From the NCBI RefSeq assembly GCF_000235365.1, contig NC_016455.1, positions 744,001 to 808,000 of the forward strand: 64,000 nt of DNA, read 5' to 3'. Shown one piece after another: positions 30,461-40,579 of the stretch. Position 1 is the first letter of the stretch. Every line of letters starts with the position of its first letter. The notes under the pieces are model-generated. The model saw nothing but the letters and a program-made list of their open reading frames with translations, was not told the origin of the DNA and ran no database searches. Source of the DNA: Eremothecium cymbalariae DBVPG#7215. Lineage: Eukaryota; Ascomycota; Saccharomycetes; Saccharomycetales; Saccharomycetaceae. The position numbers and the translations under genes are program-made.

Positions 30461-30492
30461 ATGGAGGTATTATGAGTGTTGATGGTAATTAA
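30461..30492 (+). promoter_or_regulatory. Two short uORFs before and across the PMT6 start
   Basis: ATG at 30461 opens a four-codon frame (MEVL) ending in TGA at 30475. ATG at 30472 opens MSVDGN ending in TAA at 30492, overlapping the first in-frame PMT6 ATG (30482). If the mRNA leader covers them they would reduce or redirect initiation, perhaps to the ATG at 30518. Confidence 0.4.
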
Positions 30493-32734
30493 TGATAGTG
30501 ATAGTGATAGTGATAAAATGGGATCTCTGTTTAAAGACAGTGGTATATGGAGATGCAAGGACGGGGACGTGGCTAGCAGTTGGGTGGTAGCAGTTGTTTT
30601 TCTGCTCTTTGTTGTTGGAAGTTCGCTTCGTTTCTCTGGGATAGACGGTAAGCGTAGCGTAATATGGGATGAAACGCATTTTTGCAAGTTTGGTTCTTAC
30701 TATCTGAAGCATGAATTCTATCATGATGTGCATCCTCCGCTGGGTAAGATGTTGATTGGGTTGAGTGAGTGGTTGGCTGGTTTTCAGAATTCGGAAGGGT
30801 TTGCTGATTTTTCGTTCAATGCGGGTGCGGAGTATGGGAAAGACGTGAATTTGGTGATGATGAGAGGCTTCCATTCGGTGGTTAGTGGTCTGTGTATACC
30901 GCTGGTGTTTCTGAGCGGGTGTGCGTTGAATTTCAGCACGGAGACAGCGTTGCTGGTTACGGTGATGGTGGCGTTGGACCATTCGTACATTGTTTTGTCC
31001 AAGTTCGTTCTGTTGGACTCGATGTTGTTGTTTTTCACTGCGACGACGTTTTATTGTCTGCTGCGTGTGCATTCGTTGCGGGATGGGAAGTCGGCGGGCA
31101 TTGGTGGTGTGCGTCGGCTCGGCTGGCTGCTGCTGTGTGGGGTGTCCATAGGGTGTGTTTGCTCTGTGAAGTGGGTTGGGGTCTTTGTTACAGTTCTTGT
31201 GGGGATCTATACGTTGGTTGATCTTTTATCTCTTGGCCATGTCTCGCGAAAAAGACGTCTGTTGCATTGGCTAATAAGAGGCCTCACTCTAATAGTGGTC
31301 CCACTTTCTATGTACGCGTTGTTTTTTAAGATTCATTTCGCTTTATTATACAAATCTGGAACCGGAGACTCTATTGAACACAGCATTTTCCAAGCGAATT
31401 TGGAAGGGTCTTCGGTGGGCAACTCTCCGAGAGATATTCTTTATGAGTCGTCGAGTGTAACCATCAGATCGTACAGTCTGGTTTCCCATTTGCTCCGGTC
31501 CCAGCTAAACACCTATCCGAAGGACAGTAGTCATCATGTAGTGACAGGAAGTGGATTTTCCGATGGTGATAATGTCTGGGTCTTTCAATCTACCCCGGAT
31601 AAGGATAACTATGATAACGCTGCCGGCGTCGATATGGACAATGATGACGATAATGGTCCGCATGGGGAAAGAAACACAGGTCGTATTCGGCATGGGTCTA
31701 TTGTTCGATTGCTGCACAATAATACCAAAAGCCACCTTCATTCCCGTAATTTTCCGTCTCATGTATCTGACGGAAATTATGAAGTGTCCACTTATGGTGA
31801 TGAATCTACCATTCATGGCAACGACAACTGGGTAGTCGAGATTGTTAGGGTATTGGATGCTGCCAATTCAACCGAAAAGGGAGACCCAGTTGCTCGAGCT
31901 GCGCCAGCGCTGCATCCTGTTTCGACTTGTTTTAGGCTGCGTAACGAGCAACTGGGCTGTTACTTGGCAACCACTGGACTCATTTATCCCTCTTGGGGGT
32001 TTAACCAGGCCGAGATCGTCTGCAAATACTCCTGGGTGACCCGGGACAAATCCACCTGGTGGAATGTCGAGGACCATTGGAATGAAAACTTGGCTGTGGA
32101 CCACAACTATACAATGCCAAAGTCGGAGTTCTGGTTGGATGTCACTGTGACGAACTTTGCGATGCTTTCTTTAAACAATGGGCTTCTGCCGGACCCAGAT
32201 AGATACGACCCTGTGACTAGCAAAGCATGGACGTGGCCATTACTTCGGTCATCCATACAATTGTCCAATGGGGGCAGCTCCGGCAGAAACTATTTGTTAT
32301 TGGGTTCTCCTTTTAATACTTGGTTATCTTCCGCCTCGTTGCTCGTGTTCGTACTGATTTGTTTTAGTTATCTGATCAAATGGAAACGACAACTGGTCAC
32401 ATTGTCTGAACCGCAGTTTTGGGACTCTGTAATTAGAGCCCTTTTGCCTTTTCTGGGCTGGCTATTCCATTATTTGCCCTTTGTCATGATGGATAGAGTC
32501 ACTTATACCCATCATTACGTCCCGGCGTTGTACTTTGCCATCCTAACGTTTGGCTTCAGCATAGACTACCTTTTAGCATTCCTATCTCACCGCACTAAGT
32601 GTGCAATGTACGCGTTACTCTTTGCAGGTGCTATCTACAACTACATCTTTTTTGAACCGTTCGCACAAGGGTTTACCGGCGAATCCAACTCCTATAAACA
32701 TCTGAAATGGCTGAGTTCCTGGGATATCATGTAA
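30482..32734 (+). CDS. PMT6: Pmt6, protein O-mannosyltransferase
   Basis: A 750-aa multi-pass ER membrane protein (S. cerevisiae Pmt6 759). PMTs transfer mannose from dolichyl-phosphate-mannose to Ser/Thr of secretory proteins. The N-terminal luminal loop has the conserved IWDETHFCKFGSYYLKHEF and HPPLGKMLIGL. The DE pair is the catalytic acidic motif. A central hydrophilic part (about 300-560) holds the MIR repeats, including NDNWVVEIVRV and HPVSTCFRLRNEQLGCYLAT. Several C-terminal membrane segments follow, with YTHHYVPALYFAIL. ATGs at 30482 and 30518 are both possible; two upstream ATGs out of frame may favour the second. The neighbours YPP1 and ELP2 match YGR198W-YGR200C and support PMT6. 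Confidence 0.9.
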   Translation: MVINDSDSDSDKMGSLFKDSGIWRCKDGDVASSWVVAVVFLLFVVGSSLRFSGIDGKRSVIWDETHFCKFGSYYLKHEFYHDVHPPLGKMLIGLSEWLAGFQNSEGFADFSFNAGAEYGKDVNLVMMRGFHSVVSGLCIPLVFLSGCALNFSTETALLVTVMVALDHSYIVLSKFVLLDSMLLFFTATTFYCLLRVHSLRDGKSAGIGGVRRLGWLLLCGVSIGCVCSVKWVGVFVTVLVGIYTLVDLLSLGHVSRKRRLLHWLIRGLTLIVVPLSMYALFFKIHFALLYKSGTGDSIEHSIFQANLEGSSVGNSPRDILYESSSVTIRSYSLVSHLLRSQLNTYPKDSSHHVVTGSGFSDGDNVWVFQSTPDKDNYDNAAGVDMDNDDDNGPHGERNTGRIRHGSIVRLLHNNTKSHLHSRNFPSHVSDGNYEVSTYGDESTIHGNDNWVVEIVRVLDAANSTEKGDPVARAAPALHPVSTCFRLRNEQLGCYLATTGLIYPSWGFNQAEIVCKYSWVTRDKSTWWNVEDHWNENLAVDHNYTMPKSEFWLDVTVTNFAMLSLNNGLLPDPDRYDPVTSKAWTWPLLRSSIQLSNGGSSGRNYLLLGSPFNTWLSSASLLVFVLICFSYLIKWKRQLVTLSEPQFWDSVIRALLPFLGWLFHYLPFVMMDRVTYTHHYVPALYFAILTFGFSIDYLLAFLSHRTKCAMYALLFAGAIYNYIFFEPFAQGFTGESNSYKHLKWLSSWDIM

Positions 32735-32761
32735 GGGAAAAAGCACATCGCGAAAAGTAAA

Positions 32762-32781
32762 AGGGCGCTTAGCAGCGCCCT
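32762..32781. terminator. GC-rich hairpin in the PMT6/ELP2 convergent gap
   Basis: AGGGCGCT (32762-32769), loop TAGC, AGCGCCCT (32774-32781): a perfect 8-bp stem 27 bp after the PMT6 stop, followed by a pyrimidine run. It lies in the 3' UTR of PMT6. Yeast termination does not need hairpins, so a role in 3'-end formation is only a guess. Confidence 0.35.
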
Positions 32782-32886
32782 CTCCTCTTCTTTTCTCTTG
32801 ATCATATTTTATATTCTAATTGCATGGTGGTTAGACATAGAGTCGCGCTCAAATTTATACACCTTATGTACATATAAACTATCTCG

Positions 32887-32902
32887 CCCCCCCCCCCCCC
32901 CC
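32887..32902. repeat. C16/G16 homopolymer
   Basis: Sixteen uninterrupted C on the plus strand, so the ELP2 transcript would carry G16 six bases after its stop codon. Such runs are rare in yeast and could form G-quadruplex-type structures. Confidence 0.95.
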
Positions 32903-32908
32903 TCCGCT

Positions 32909-35269
32909 TCACAGCGTGGACCTTCCAATCGAATAGATTCGTGTGGAGGTGTCCAAACTGCCTACGCCGATAAATAACAGCCCGTCTTTTTCAACAGGGT
33001 TCCACCTGATTCGGTTGATTCTATCTGCAGGTGTTATTTTCGTGTCTAGCTCAACCACTTTATCAAAATTTTTCCCAGAGTAAGTGTATATATGGATTGC
33101 TCCACTCTCGCAACCCATAGCAATGGCTACTTTCCCTTCCACTAATTGACTGTAGACGGATACAGCAGTGACTGCCTCCCCGAGTCTTAATGATTGTTCC
33201 AGCTCATAGCCGTTATCTCCGTTGGAACTGTCACGGATATCCATCCTCTTGTTGGACCGCCAGAGCTTAATCGTCTTATCTCTAGAAACCGTAACAAACG
33301 CATCTCCAAACTCTAGTGGCATCCAATCACAATCCCATATAATCCTGCTATGTGGCTTTTCATGGCCACTTGAAAACTGAAAGGTGTTGGTTTCAAAGTT
33401 CCGTTCCCACACAGCCCATCGTCTATCTCTACTCACACTTAAAAGATATCTATTGTCCCTCGAGAACTTTAGTCTGGTAATTGTGAGGTTGTGGTACTCG
33501 GCAGTGGGGCGGAGTTGAAGCCAGCTTTGAGTGTCAAAAATTCTAATTAATGCATTCTGAGAATTATTAGACTTGCATGCCGTGGCGGCCAAAGTAGCAT
33601 CGGGTGAAACATCCAGTGTGGATATTTCATATCCGTGCCCATACAATTTCTCTATTTCAGGCCACAGAGTGTGCCGCTGTAGCTGATCTTCGAAAGGTGG
33701 TGTAAACAATTCTAATAGGAGGTCTGCAGTTATGTTCACGTTCTCTGCGGTCTCCATAGCATTAGGATCGTCGTCATCGTTTTCATCCTGCGTTGCCTTG
33801 TTGGACAATCCCAATGCAGGCAACATTGCAGCCTCCGCATAAGTAGCTCCTGTCACGTCTTCAATCCCACTTAACTTGTTTAACAGTTGGGCAATCGCTT
33901 TAGGCTCATCAAAAGCCCTTAAAACCTTCTCATCACCAGCAGATATAAATCTGGTATCTGAAATAGGTTCAATGCAGATCATATCATAACCGTGGATTTG
34001 CGGCCTGGAGAACTCATTCCATGATGTACATGATCTTGCTCCATTAGAGTCAAAAAGCCATTGGGCGTAGAGTCGAGTTGTTTGATCCAGGGATGTGCAA
34101 AACAAGTATTTGCCACTGCGCGACCAAGCAACATCAGTAACTGCCTTCTTGGGACCACTAATAGCCAATTTCTGGTTCCAGGTTATACCTCCATCACAAG
34201 ACTCCCAGGACCTCCAGGATCCTGTCTTACCATTGGTTAAAATGTACTCCTTATCGGATTCATGAAACCACAAACACGACCAAAACCCACCAGCTGAGCC
34301 AGTAGCAGTAGAAGAACCTTTAAAGCTGAATTCGCCCAATCTTGAAGCACAGACCCAAATTCCAGAATGTTCATCTGGTTCCCAAACAATAACAGAGGTG
34401 TCAGCAGTGGATGCTAGCAGTTGGTACCTTGTATCATGCCATTTCAAAGAAGAAATCCAGTCATCGTGGCCCATAATTAGTGCTTCAAAATTAATGGCTG
34501 CATGTATCTCCTCATTGACTTGGAATTCATATTTCTTATTGCTCAACAAGGTCAATTTATCAGAATCATCCCTTTCTATCTTCTCATTAGCTCTTACTCT
34601 CCATAGTCTAATGTATTTATCTTGGGATCCAGAAGCAAGAACGAAATCATCTGGGCCATTGTAACGGAAATCCAACGCTTTAACCCAATCCTCGTGACCT
34701 TCCAACGTTGCAACTGGTTTGCACGAGATCGAATCTTCATTTAGGTTCACCGCATATATTTCTACATTAACAGAGCTCCCTCCAACAGCCAACAGATAAC
34801 TTCCAGACGCTAACTCGCATAATGCAAGGCACAAGGGCAAAAATCTCTCACGAACTTGAAACCGATGATCAAACTCAAAGCCAGAATCGGACTGCTTCCA
34901 TAAACTAATACTACCATTCGCAGCTCCCACAATTAGTAAGCCTGGAGAAGCTGTGATAGCTGTAATAGATTGCTCATTTTGTTCTAGAGTCTGAATCAGC
35001 TCCCATTCTTCATCACCCTTCCATATCTTAATCTTGCAATCCTCAGATGCAGAAACCATAAGCTTATCCTCAGGAATAAATTTCACACATATAACCTCGG
35101 CATCATGGCCCTTTAGAGTCGCATAAACTCCTGAACAATTTGCGTCTAATGGATTCCATAGTGCAATTGTCTTCCCTGCTCCAAATGCAACGCACTTTCC
35201 AGGAGCGTAGTAGTCACTCACTTGTGATTGCTTGTTAGCTCCAATGAAAATAGCTTCCCCACTGAGCAT
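32909..35269 (-). CDS. ELP2: Elp2, WD40 subunit of the Elongator complex
   Basis: A 786-aa protein (S. cerevisiae 788). Elp2 is part of the Elp123 core of Elongator, which modifies wobble uridine (U34) of tRNAs. It is a double beta-propeller of WD repeats. Clear repeats include LKGHDAEVICVKFIPEDKLM, SEDCKIKIWKGD, LEGHEDWVKALDF, GSQDKYIRLWRV, MGHDDWISSLKWHD, SLDQTTRLYAQW (about residues 50-400) and in the second propeller YGHGYEISTLDVSPD and VSRDKTIKLWRS. The start MLSGEAIFIGANKQ is the first ATG. It is convergent with PMT6 as in S. cerevisiae. Confidence 0.96.
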   Translation of the reverse strand: MLSGEAIFIGANKQSQVSDYYAPGKCVAFGAGKTIALWNPLDANCSGVYATLKGHDAEVICVKFIPEDKLMVSASEDCKIKIWKGDEEWELIQTLEQNEQSITAITASPGLLIVGAANGSISLWKQSDSGFEFDHRFQVRERFLPLCLALCELASGSYLLAVGGSSVNVEIYAVNLNEDSISCKPVATLEGHEDWVKALDFRYNGPDDFVLASGSQDKYIRLWRVRANEKIERDDSDKLTLLSNKKYEFQVNEEIHAAINFEALIMGHDDWISSLKWHDTRYQLLASTADTSVIVWEPDEHSGIWVCASRLGEFSFKGSSTATGSAGGFWSCLWFHESDKEYILTNGKTGSWRSWESCDGGITWNQKLAISGPKKAVTDVAWSRSGKYLFCTSLDQTTRLYAQWLFDSNGARSCTSWNEFSRPQIHGYDMICIEPISDTRFISAGDEKVLRAFDEPKAIAQLLNKLSGIEDVTGATYAEAAMLPALGLSNKATQDENDDDDPNAMETAENVNITADLLLELFTPPFEDQLQRHTLWPEIEKLYGHGYEISTLDVSPDATLAATACKSNNSQNALIRIFDTQSWLQLRPTAEYHNLTITRLKFSRDNRYLLSVSRDRRWAVWERNFETNTFQFSSGHEKPHSRIIWDCDWMPLEFGDAFVTVSRDKTIKLWRSNKRMDIRDSSNGDNGYELEQSLRLGEAVTAVSVYSQLVEGKVAIAMGCESGAIHIYTYSGKNFDKVVELDTKITPADRINRIRWNPVEKDGLLFIGVGSLDTSTRIYSIGRSTL

Positions 35270-35589
35270 GGTCGTAAATATGTGATATAATCTTAACCAC
35301 TCACTTTCTAAGAGTCTATGACAACGGTATTATTAATGCGTATAACTCAATCAATGCTCATCTCATGCGATGGTAATTTTTTTGATTTTTTTTCATGTTG
35401 TACAGAATAAAAATGGGAATTTTGATGGATAAGAACAGGCAACAGGAGCTAACCATCGTTAGCTTAATTGATATATATGGTAATAGAGGCAATTAGAGGC
35501 AATTGTTAGCTTATACATGTTCCAAGAATAAATAATAATAATATAAATAGTAAAAAGGTTTTACCTTTGAATCTTATGAGATTTCAATT
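35270..35589. other. Gap between the ELP2 start and the ILV3 3' end
   Basis: 320 bp forming the ELP2 promoter, with poly(dT) stretches near 35376-35390. Nothing else is seen. Confidence 0.5.
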
Positions 35590-37332
35590 TTACTCATCAG
35601 CGTCGAGGACACAACCTTTGGAAGCATTAGATACTAATTTGGAGTATTTATATAGTGCACCCCTTTTATAACGTGGTGGTCGGGGCGTCCAATTAGCTCT
35701 CCGGAGGGCAAGCTGTTCTTCAGATAGTAACAGTTCAATGAGATTTTTGTTTGCGTCGATGATAATTTCATCGCCATCTTCTACCAGTGCGATGGGGCCA
35801 CCTTCAGCCGCTTCAGGTACGATGTGTCCAATCAAGAACCCATGGGAACCGCCAGAGAATCTCCCGTCAGTCAACAATGCAACGTCTTTGCCAAGACCGT
35901 AGCCCATGATAGCAGATGATGGTTTGAGCATTTCCGGCATACCTGGCCCACCTTTTGGACCCTCATATCTGATAATGATGACGGTCTTTTCGCCCTTCTT
36001 AATTGCCCCTTGTTGGAGGGCGGATATGAAGGCAGATTCTTCATCGAATACCTTAGCTTTGCCTTTGAAGAAGGTACCCTCTTTACCGGTGATCTTGCCA
36101 ACAGAGCCTCCTGGGGCCAAGGATCCATAGAGAATCTGCAAATGGCCACGAGGATTTATGGGGTTGGATACAGGATGGATGATATCCTGCCCAGATGGGA
36201 GTGCAGGAGCTTTGGCAGCACGCTCTTTCAATGTTTCCCCAGTGATAGTCAAGGTATCGCCATGCAAAAACCCATTATCGTATAGATACTTGATAACAGC
36301 TTGCGTTCCGCCCACCTCTAGCAAATCCGCCATAACATACGCACCAGAGGGCTTAAAGTCTCCCAGCAATGGAGTCTTGTCTGAAATCCTCTGGAAATCC
36401 TCGATCCTCAAATTGACGCCAACAGAATGCGCAATGGCCAGCAAGTGCAACACACAGTTTGTAGAGCCACCAGTTGCCACAGCATATGTAATGGCATTTT
36501 CAAAAGCCTCCATTGTCATAACATCACGTGGCAAAATATTCATCTCCATCGTCCTCTTGATTGCCTCCCCAACGGAATCGCATTCACGAAGCTTCTCAGT
36601 GGACGTTGCCGGGAACGCCGAAGAGTTGGGCAACGTCAGACCAAGCACCTCCGCAGCACTTGCCATCGTATTCGCAGTGTACATGCCTCCACACGAACCC
36701 GGACCCGGACATGCATTCCGGACCACATCCTTACTCTCCTGCTCTGTTAGCTCCTTCGACAGATACTGCCCGTACGCCTGAAATGCAGAAACAACATCAA
36801 TCTTCTTCGGAAGCTTAGGCGAACCACTGCATGGGCTCCCAGGCATAATTGTGCCCCCGTAAACCATTATAGATGGCCGGTTATGTCTCCCCATCGCCAT
36901 CAACACCCCAGGCATGTTCTTATCACACGAAGGAATCGCAACATTTGCATCGTAGTGCTGCGCCATCATAATCGTCTCAAAGGAATCAGCAATGACCTCC
37001 CGCGACTGCAACGAATACCGCATCCCAGTCGTCCCCATAGAAATCCCATCTGACACCCCAATCGTATTAAACTGCATGCCCTTGAGACCTGCCTTGTTCA
37101 CAGACGCAGTAATCCTGTGATTGAATTCCAACAGATGCATGTTGCAAGGATTCCCTGACCACCAGCAAGAACCAACCCCAACCTGGGCCTTTTCAAAATC
37201 ACCGTCACCAAACCCTGTAGCATACAGCATCGCTTGCGATGCTCCTTGCTCCTTGGGCTCCGTAATGATCCGCGAGTACCGATTCAACTTCTTCAAAACC
37301 TTATTACAGGTACTAAACCGCCTGAAACCCAT
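35590..37332 (-). CDS. ILV3: Ilv3, dihydroxyacid dehydratase
   Basis: A 580-aa mitochondrial Fe-S enzyme (S. cerevisiae 585). It converts 2,3-dihydroxy-isovalerate and -3-methylvalerate into the 2-keto acids, the third step of valine and isoleucine synthesis. The N-terminus ([20 protein letters not shown]) is a basic presequence. Cluster and active-site regions are [44 protein letters not shown] and [18 protein letters not shown]. The frame is open for 30 codons upstream, but the first ATG is at 37332. Upstream lie a Gcn4-type and a Leu3-type site. Confidence 0.97.
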   Translation of the reverse strand: MGFRRFSTCNKVLKKLNRYSRIITEPKEQGASQAMLYATGFGDGDFEKAQVGVGSCWWSGNPCNMHLLEFNHRITASVNKAGLKGMQFNTIGVSDGISMGTTGMRYSLQSREVIADSFETIMMAQHYDANVAIPSCDKNMPGVLMAMGRHNRPSIMVYGGTIMPGSPCSGSPKLPKKIDVVSAFQAYGQYLSKELTEQESKDVVRNACPGPGSCGGMYTANTMASAAEVLGLTLPNSSAFPATSTEKLRECDSVGEAIKRTMEMNILPRDVMTMEAFENAITYAVATGGSTNCVLHLLAIAHSVGVNLRIEDFQRISDKTPLLGDFKPSGAYVMADLLEVGGTQAVIKYLYDNGFLHGDTLTITGETLKERAAKAPALPSGQDIIHPVSNPINPRGHLQILYGSLAPGGSVGKITGKEGTFFKGKAKVFDEESAFISALQQGAIKKGEKTVIIIRYEGPKGGPGMPEMLKPSSAIMGYGLGKDVALLTDGRFSGGSHGFLIGHIVPEAAEGGPIALVEDGDEIIIDANKNLIELLLSEEQLALRRANWTPRPPRYKRGALYKYSKLVSNASKGCVLDADE

Positions 37333-37478
37333 AGCTGCAATCCTGATACCTTCCTTTTCAACTCCTGACACTAGATGGACTGTACAATGTATATAATACC
37401 TAACTGAGAACTGCCTGCCCACTAGCCCTTTATATCGACTGCCTTAATTGCCATATATACAGACAACGCAACCTCCGA

Positions 37479-37485
37479 TGAGTCA
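37479..37485. promoter_or_regulatory. Gcn4-type site upstream of ILV3
   Basis: TGAGTCA (TGACTCA on the other strand) lies 147 bp before the ILV3 ATG. This is the core bound by Gcn4, which induces amino-acid biosynthesis genes on starvation. Confidence 0.6.
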
Positions 37486-37569
37486 ACCGCTCTGAGATCC
37501 TATATGCCTGCTGATTCTCGAGCAGAAAGAACTAAAATTTCATCGAGAAACCGAGAAGGAGAACGATGC

Positions 37570-37579
37570 CCGGTTCCGG
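37570..37579. promoter_or_regulatory. Leu3-type site upstream of ILV3
   Basis: CCGGTTCCGG exactly fits CCGGNNCCGG, the Leu3 operator. Leu3 responds to alpha-isopropylmalate and controls branched-chain amino-acid genes. It lies 238 bp before the ILV3 start. Confidence 0.6.
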
Positions 37580-38284
37580 GCCTGTATCCGCAAAAAAGGA
37601 CCTACCGACATGCATCAACTTGCGTCTTCTGGAATTATCGCCGTTTTGCTTTGAATCCGTACACCACGAAAGAAATTATGTAATAAAAAACCATATGGAA
37701 CCAAGGGGGTTCCAGCAGCCGCCCGCCATATATAAACACATCAGGTAAACATGATCTTCCCTGCAACGTTCCTCCTAGTTAACGTTTCGAAAACAACAAG
37801 ACAAGAGCAACAGAGGAGCGGAAGTGTGGGAACGGTGCGGTTTGAGTAGGTAGCGGCGGGTGGGTTGTGGTACGGGTTGCATAAGCGTCGGATGGAAAGT
37901 TGGTTTTCGGAGGCCGACAGGAAGATGTAGTCACGTGATGGGAAGGTCAGCGGTTCCTCCACAGGTGGTGAGGTTCTTTCCGTTGTCCACGTGAAAAAGC
38001 AATCATGTCTGGTACATAGAGGAGAAATGAAAAGATGAAAGTTTGAAAGGAAAGGGGCTTTCCTTCTTTTTAGAAGCATACTATTATAAAAAGTTGTTAT
38101 AAAAAGTTAAGTTAATAATAAAAGACCAAGAAAGCACATAGACGCGGAGGAAGGGCGAAGACACAGTGTTGGGCTGAATAGAGGAGATTTTATTTAGGGC
38201 AGCATTCCAGAGAAAGGAGAAAGAGCGCGCGCCCTTTAGTGTAGAGAGAGAAGTGTTATATATATATATAGGGTCAAGAAAACG

Positions 38285-39577
38285 ATGGGCCCAGTTACAC
38301 GACAGGAGTCTTTGAAACAGCGGTTGATGCATTCTTCACTTACGAATTTATTCAAGCTTAATAGGAAGAGGCGGCGAGGAGATTCAGACGATGATGAAGA
38401 CTCTGAGGAAGGGTACAGGGATAGGATGGTTGTTGGTAAAGTTGCTGGCGGGGGGGCGGTAGCTAGAGGTGTTGTTGCTGATGGCAGTGGTGGAACTTCT
38501 GGGCGCAGCAATGGTAGTGTGAATACTGGGAGCAGTAGTGGGAGCAGTCGAAAAAAACGTGGTGGTAGGCCCAGTTTAGGTTCTGAAGAGGAGCGGCCGC
38601 AGAGCAAGCGTCGGCACACAGAGCGCCTCGACCTGGAGCGGAAGTACGATGAAGCGATTCCTGAAGAGTTTCATAAGTTTCGTCCACGTGGATATCCGTT
38701 TAATGTGCCTCCTACAGACCGGCCGATCCGTATTTATGCGGATGGTGTGTTTGATCTTTTCCACTTGGGCCACATGAAGCAGCTTGAGCAGTGCAAGAAG
38801 TCGTTTAAGAGCGTGACTTTAATATGTGGAGTCCCAAGTGATCGCACCACGCACAAGTTGAAAGGGTTGACGGTGCTCACTGACAAACAGCGATGTGAAA
38901 GTCTACGGCATTGTCGGTGGGTGGACGAGGTGGTTGAAGATGCGCCCTGGTGTGTTACTCCTGAGTTTCTCGAGCAGCACAAGATTGACTACGTGGCGCA
39001 CGACGACATTCCGTATGTGAGTGCAGACAGTGATGACATTTACAAACCAATAAAAGAAATGGGCAAGTTTTTGACCACTCAGCGTACTGAAGGAATATCC
39101 ACCAGTGATATCATCACCAAGATCATCAAGGACTATGACAAGTACTTAATGCGGAACTTTGCGCGCGGTGCTACGAGACAGGAGTTGAACGTTTCCTGGT
39201 TAAAAAAGAACGAGCTAGAATTTAAAAAGCATATTCAAGATTTCAGATCTTACTTCAAGAAGAACCAAGAGAAGTTGAATGATGCTTCTAAGGATCTATA
39301 TTTCGAAGTGAGGGAAATGATGCTAAAGAAGACGCTAGGTAAGAACCTATACTCAAAATTGGTCGCCTCAGGCCCACCACCAAAAAAGCACACGACTATA
39401 AGAGGAGAGTCCCCAGCTACAGAGTTTGCTCACATATATACTGGTGAAGTCCTGAATAAACGTCTACCGGCGAGTACTCCTAGTGAAAGCGACGATGACG
39501 CTTCGACTAGAGCAGGTTCAGTCCTGTCTCATCTGAACAAATGGCTATCGCATGACTCTACAGAAGAAAGCGATTAA
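38285..39577 (+). CDS. PCT1: Pct1, choline-phosphate cytidylyltransferase
   Basis: A 430-aa enzyme (S. cerevisiae 424) that makes CDP-choline from CTP and phosphocholine, the rate-limiting step of the Kennedy pathway for phosphatidylcholine. The N-terminus is basic and Gly/Ser-rich, a nuclear-targeting type region. The catalytic domain (about 140-290) starts [20 protein letters not shown] with the HxGH motif and ends with the signature [12 protein letters not shown] lipid-sensing amphipathic helix region with many Lys and Phe ([19 protein letters not shown]) follows. The tail is Ser/Asp-rich. Confidence 0.97.
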   Translation: MGPVTRQESLKQRLMHSSLTNLFKLNRKRRRGDSDDDEDSEEGYRDRMVVGKVAGGGAVARGVVADGSGGTSGRSNGSVNTGSSSGSSRKKRGGRPSLGSEEERPQSKRRHTERLDLERKYDEAIPEEFHKFRPRGYPFNVPPTDRPIRIYADGVFDLFHLGHMKQLEQCKKSFKSVTLICGVPSDRTTHKLKGLTVLTDKQRCESLRHCRWVDEVVEDAPWCVTPEFLEQHKIDYVAHDDIPYVSADSDDIYKPIKEMGKFLTTQRTEGISTSDIITKIIKDYDKYLMRNFARGATRQELNVSWLKKNELEFKKHIQDFRSYFKKNQEKLNDASKDLYFEVREMMLKKTLGKNLYSKLVASGPPPKKHTTIRGESPATEFAHIYTGEVLNKRLPASTPSESDDDASTRAGSVLSHLNKWLSHDSTEESD

Positions 39578-40020
39578 CAAAGGTACCCCCCCTCTCCAAT
39601 TCCCTCATATCCCCCCTTTGCCCAGCACTTAGCATTTTGATCTTAGGTTTAAAATAGAGGTATAGCAGGTTTAAGTTAATGGGTTGCTCTTTTCTGATGC
39701 AATAAAATATAACATAATATACAAGACAAAATGAAACAAAAAATAATAAACACATGAAATGAATAGTTCAGTGCATCAGCTATTCATATGTAACTATGCA
39801 TATATATGTATACATGTATATATATATTACTTTAACTTATATGTGACTTTTATCTTATTAAGAAAGGTCCAATCAATGAACATTTAATGGGGGAGGCGCC
39901 GCCTTTGTGTTCTTGCTCTCTTTTCCTTCGTTTGCGTTGAAAAATACAAGAGAATAGATGGTTTTATATTCGACCACCCCTGGCCCCCTATTCTCACTCC
40001 TTTACAGGAGAACGTTAACC
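39578..40020. other. Gap between PCT1 and YCH1
   Basis: Contains the PCT1 3' flank, TA/TG-rich DNA near 39790-39830, and the GC palindrome AGGCGCCGCCT near 39893. An ATG at 39958 in the YCH1 frame could add 21 residues to Ych1. Confidence 0.5.
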
Positions 40021-40488
40021 ATGCAATCCTTTAGTATCTCAGAGATTAAGTACTTGGATGCTTCAGAACTACACCAATGGCTTAAAAACGGCTACACAAC
40101 CACTCTCCATGAACCATTCCAAGTCATTGACGTGCGTGGATCAGACTACATCGGTGGCCACATTGCTGGTGCATGGAATTACCCTTACAAACGGCTGAAA
40201 AACGACGTTAAATACATTGGGGAGCTTAGAAACAGACTGCTAGAAGAACATATGCAGAGCTCCGACGAAACCAATCAAAGCGTCGTGAACTGTGTCTTCC
40301 ACTGCGCCCAGTCACAGCAGCGGGGGCCCTCTTCTGCAATGAGGTTTTTAAGGTCCCTTACTGAACACCAGCTCTGTCATTTCAGAATCTGGATTTTAAG
40401 AGGTGGCTTTAACCACTGGCAGAGTATATACGGACAAGATAGTTCTCTTACAGTAGATTATGTACCCGATATTTGGCAATGGCAATAG
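40021..40488 (+). CDS. YCH1: Ych1, Cdc25/rhodanese-fold phosphatase-like protein
   Basis: A 155-aa protein (S. cerevisiae 148) with the rhodanese/Cdc25 fold. It has FQVIDVRGSDYIGGHIAGAW near the start and the phosphatase loop FHCAQSQQRGPSSA (HCx5R, Cys near residue 93). The fold and Cx5R loop predict phosphatase or arsenate-reductase-type chemistry; the physiological substrate is not known to me. The ATG at 40021 (MQSFSISEIKYLD) aligns with the S. cerevisiae start. An in-frame ATG at 39958 would add MVLYSTTPGPLFSLLYRRTL, which could act as a mitochondrial leader. It is convergent with ESS1. Confidence 0.93.
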   Translation: MQSFSISEIKYLDASELHQWLKNGYTTTLHEPFQVIDVRGSDYIGGHIAGAWNYPYKRLKNDVKYIGELRNRLLEEHMQSSDETNQSVVNCVFHCAQSQQRGPSSAMRFLRSLTEHQLCHFRIWILRGGFNHWQSIYGQDSSLTVDYVPDIWQWQ

Positions 40489-40579
40489 AGTAAAAAGACG
40501 AATACAAATAAAAAAAATGGAAAAATAATATAATTCTAATAGTAAATTGGAACGCGGGAACTATGTTGCTCCCTTCAGT

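Larger units (their letters stand above)
28222..30481. other. Long divergent gap between LIH1 and PMT6
   Basis: 2.26 kb without a credible protein gene. The left half (28222-29200) is A/C-rich with a (CTT)6 run at about 28710-28728. The right half (about 29500-30440) is strikingly GC-rich for this genome and full of inverted repeats, given as separate features. Long frames here lack ATG starts or protein-like composition. Confidence 0.6.
37333..38284. other. Divergent promoter region of ILV3 and PCT1
   Basis: 952 bp between two divergent starts. It holds the Gcn4-type and Leu3-type sites near ILV3. Closer to PCT1 it has GTCACGTGAT (about 37931) and a CACGTGAAAA (about 37988) that resembles the phospholipid UAS-INO element. 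A short (TA)n run lies just before PCT1. No extra gene is seen. Confidence 0.5.
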
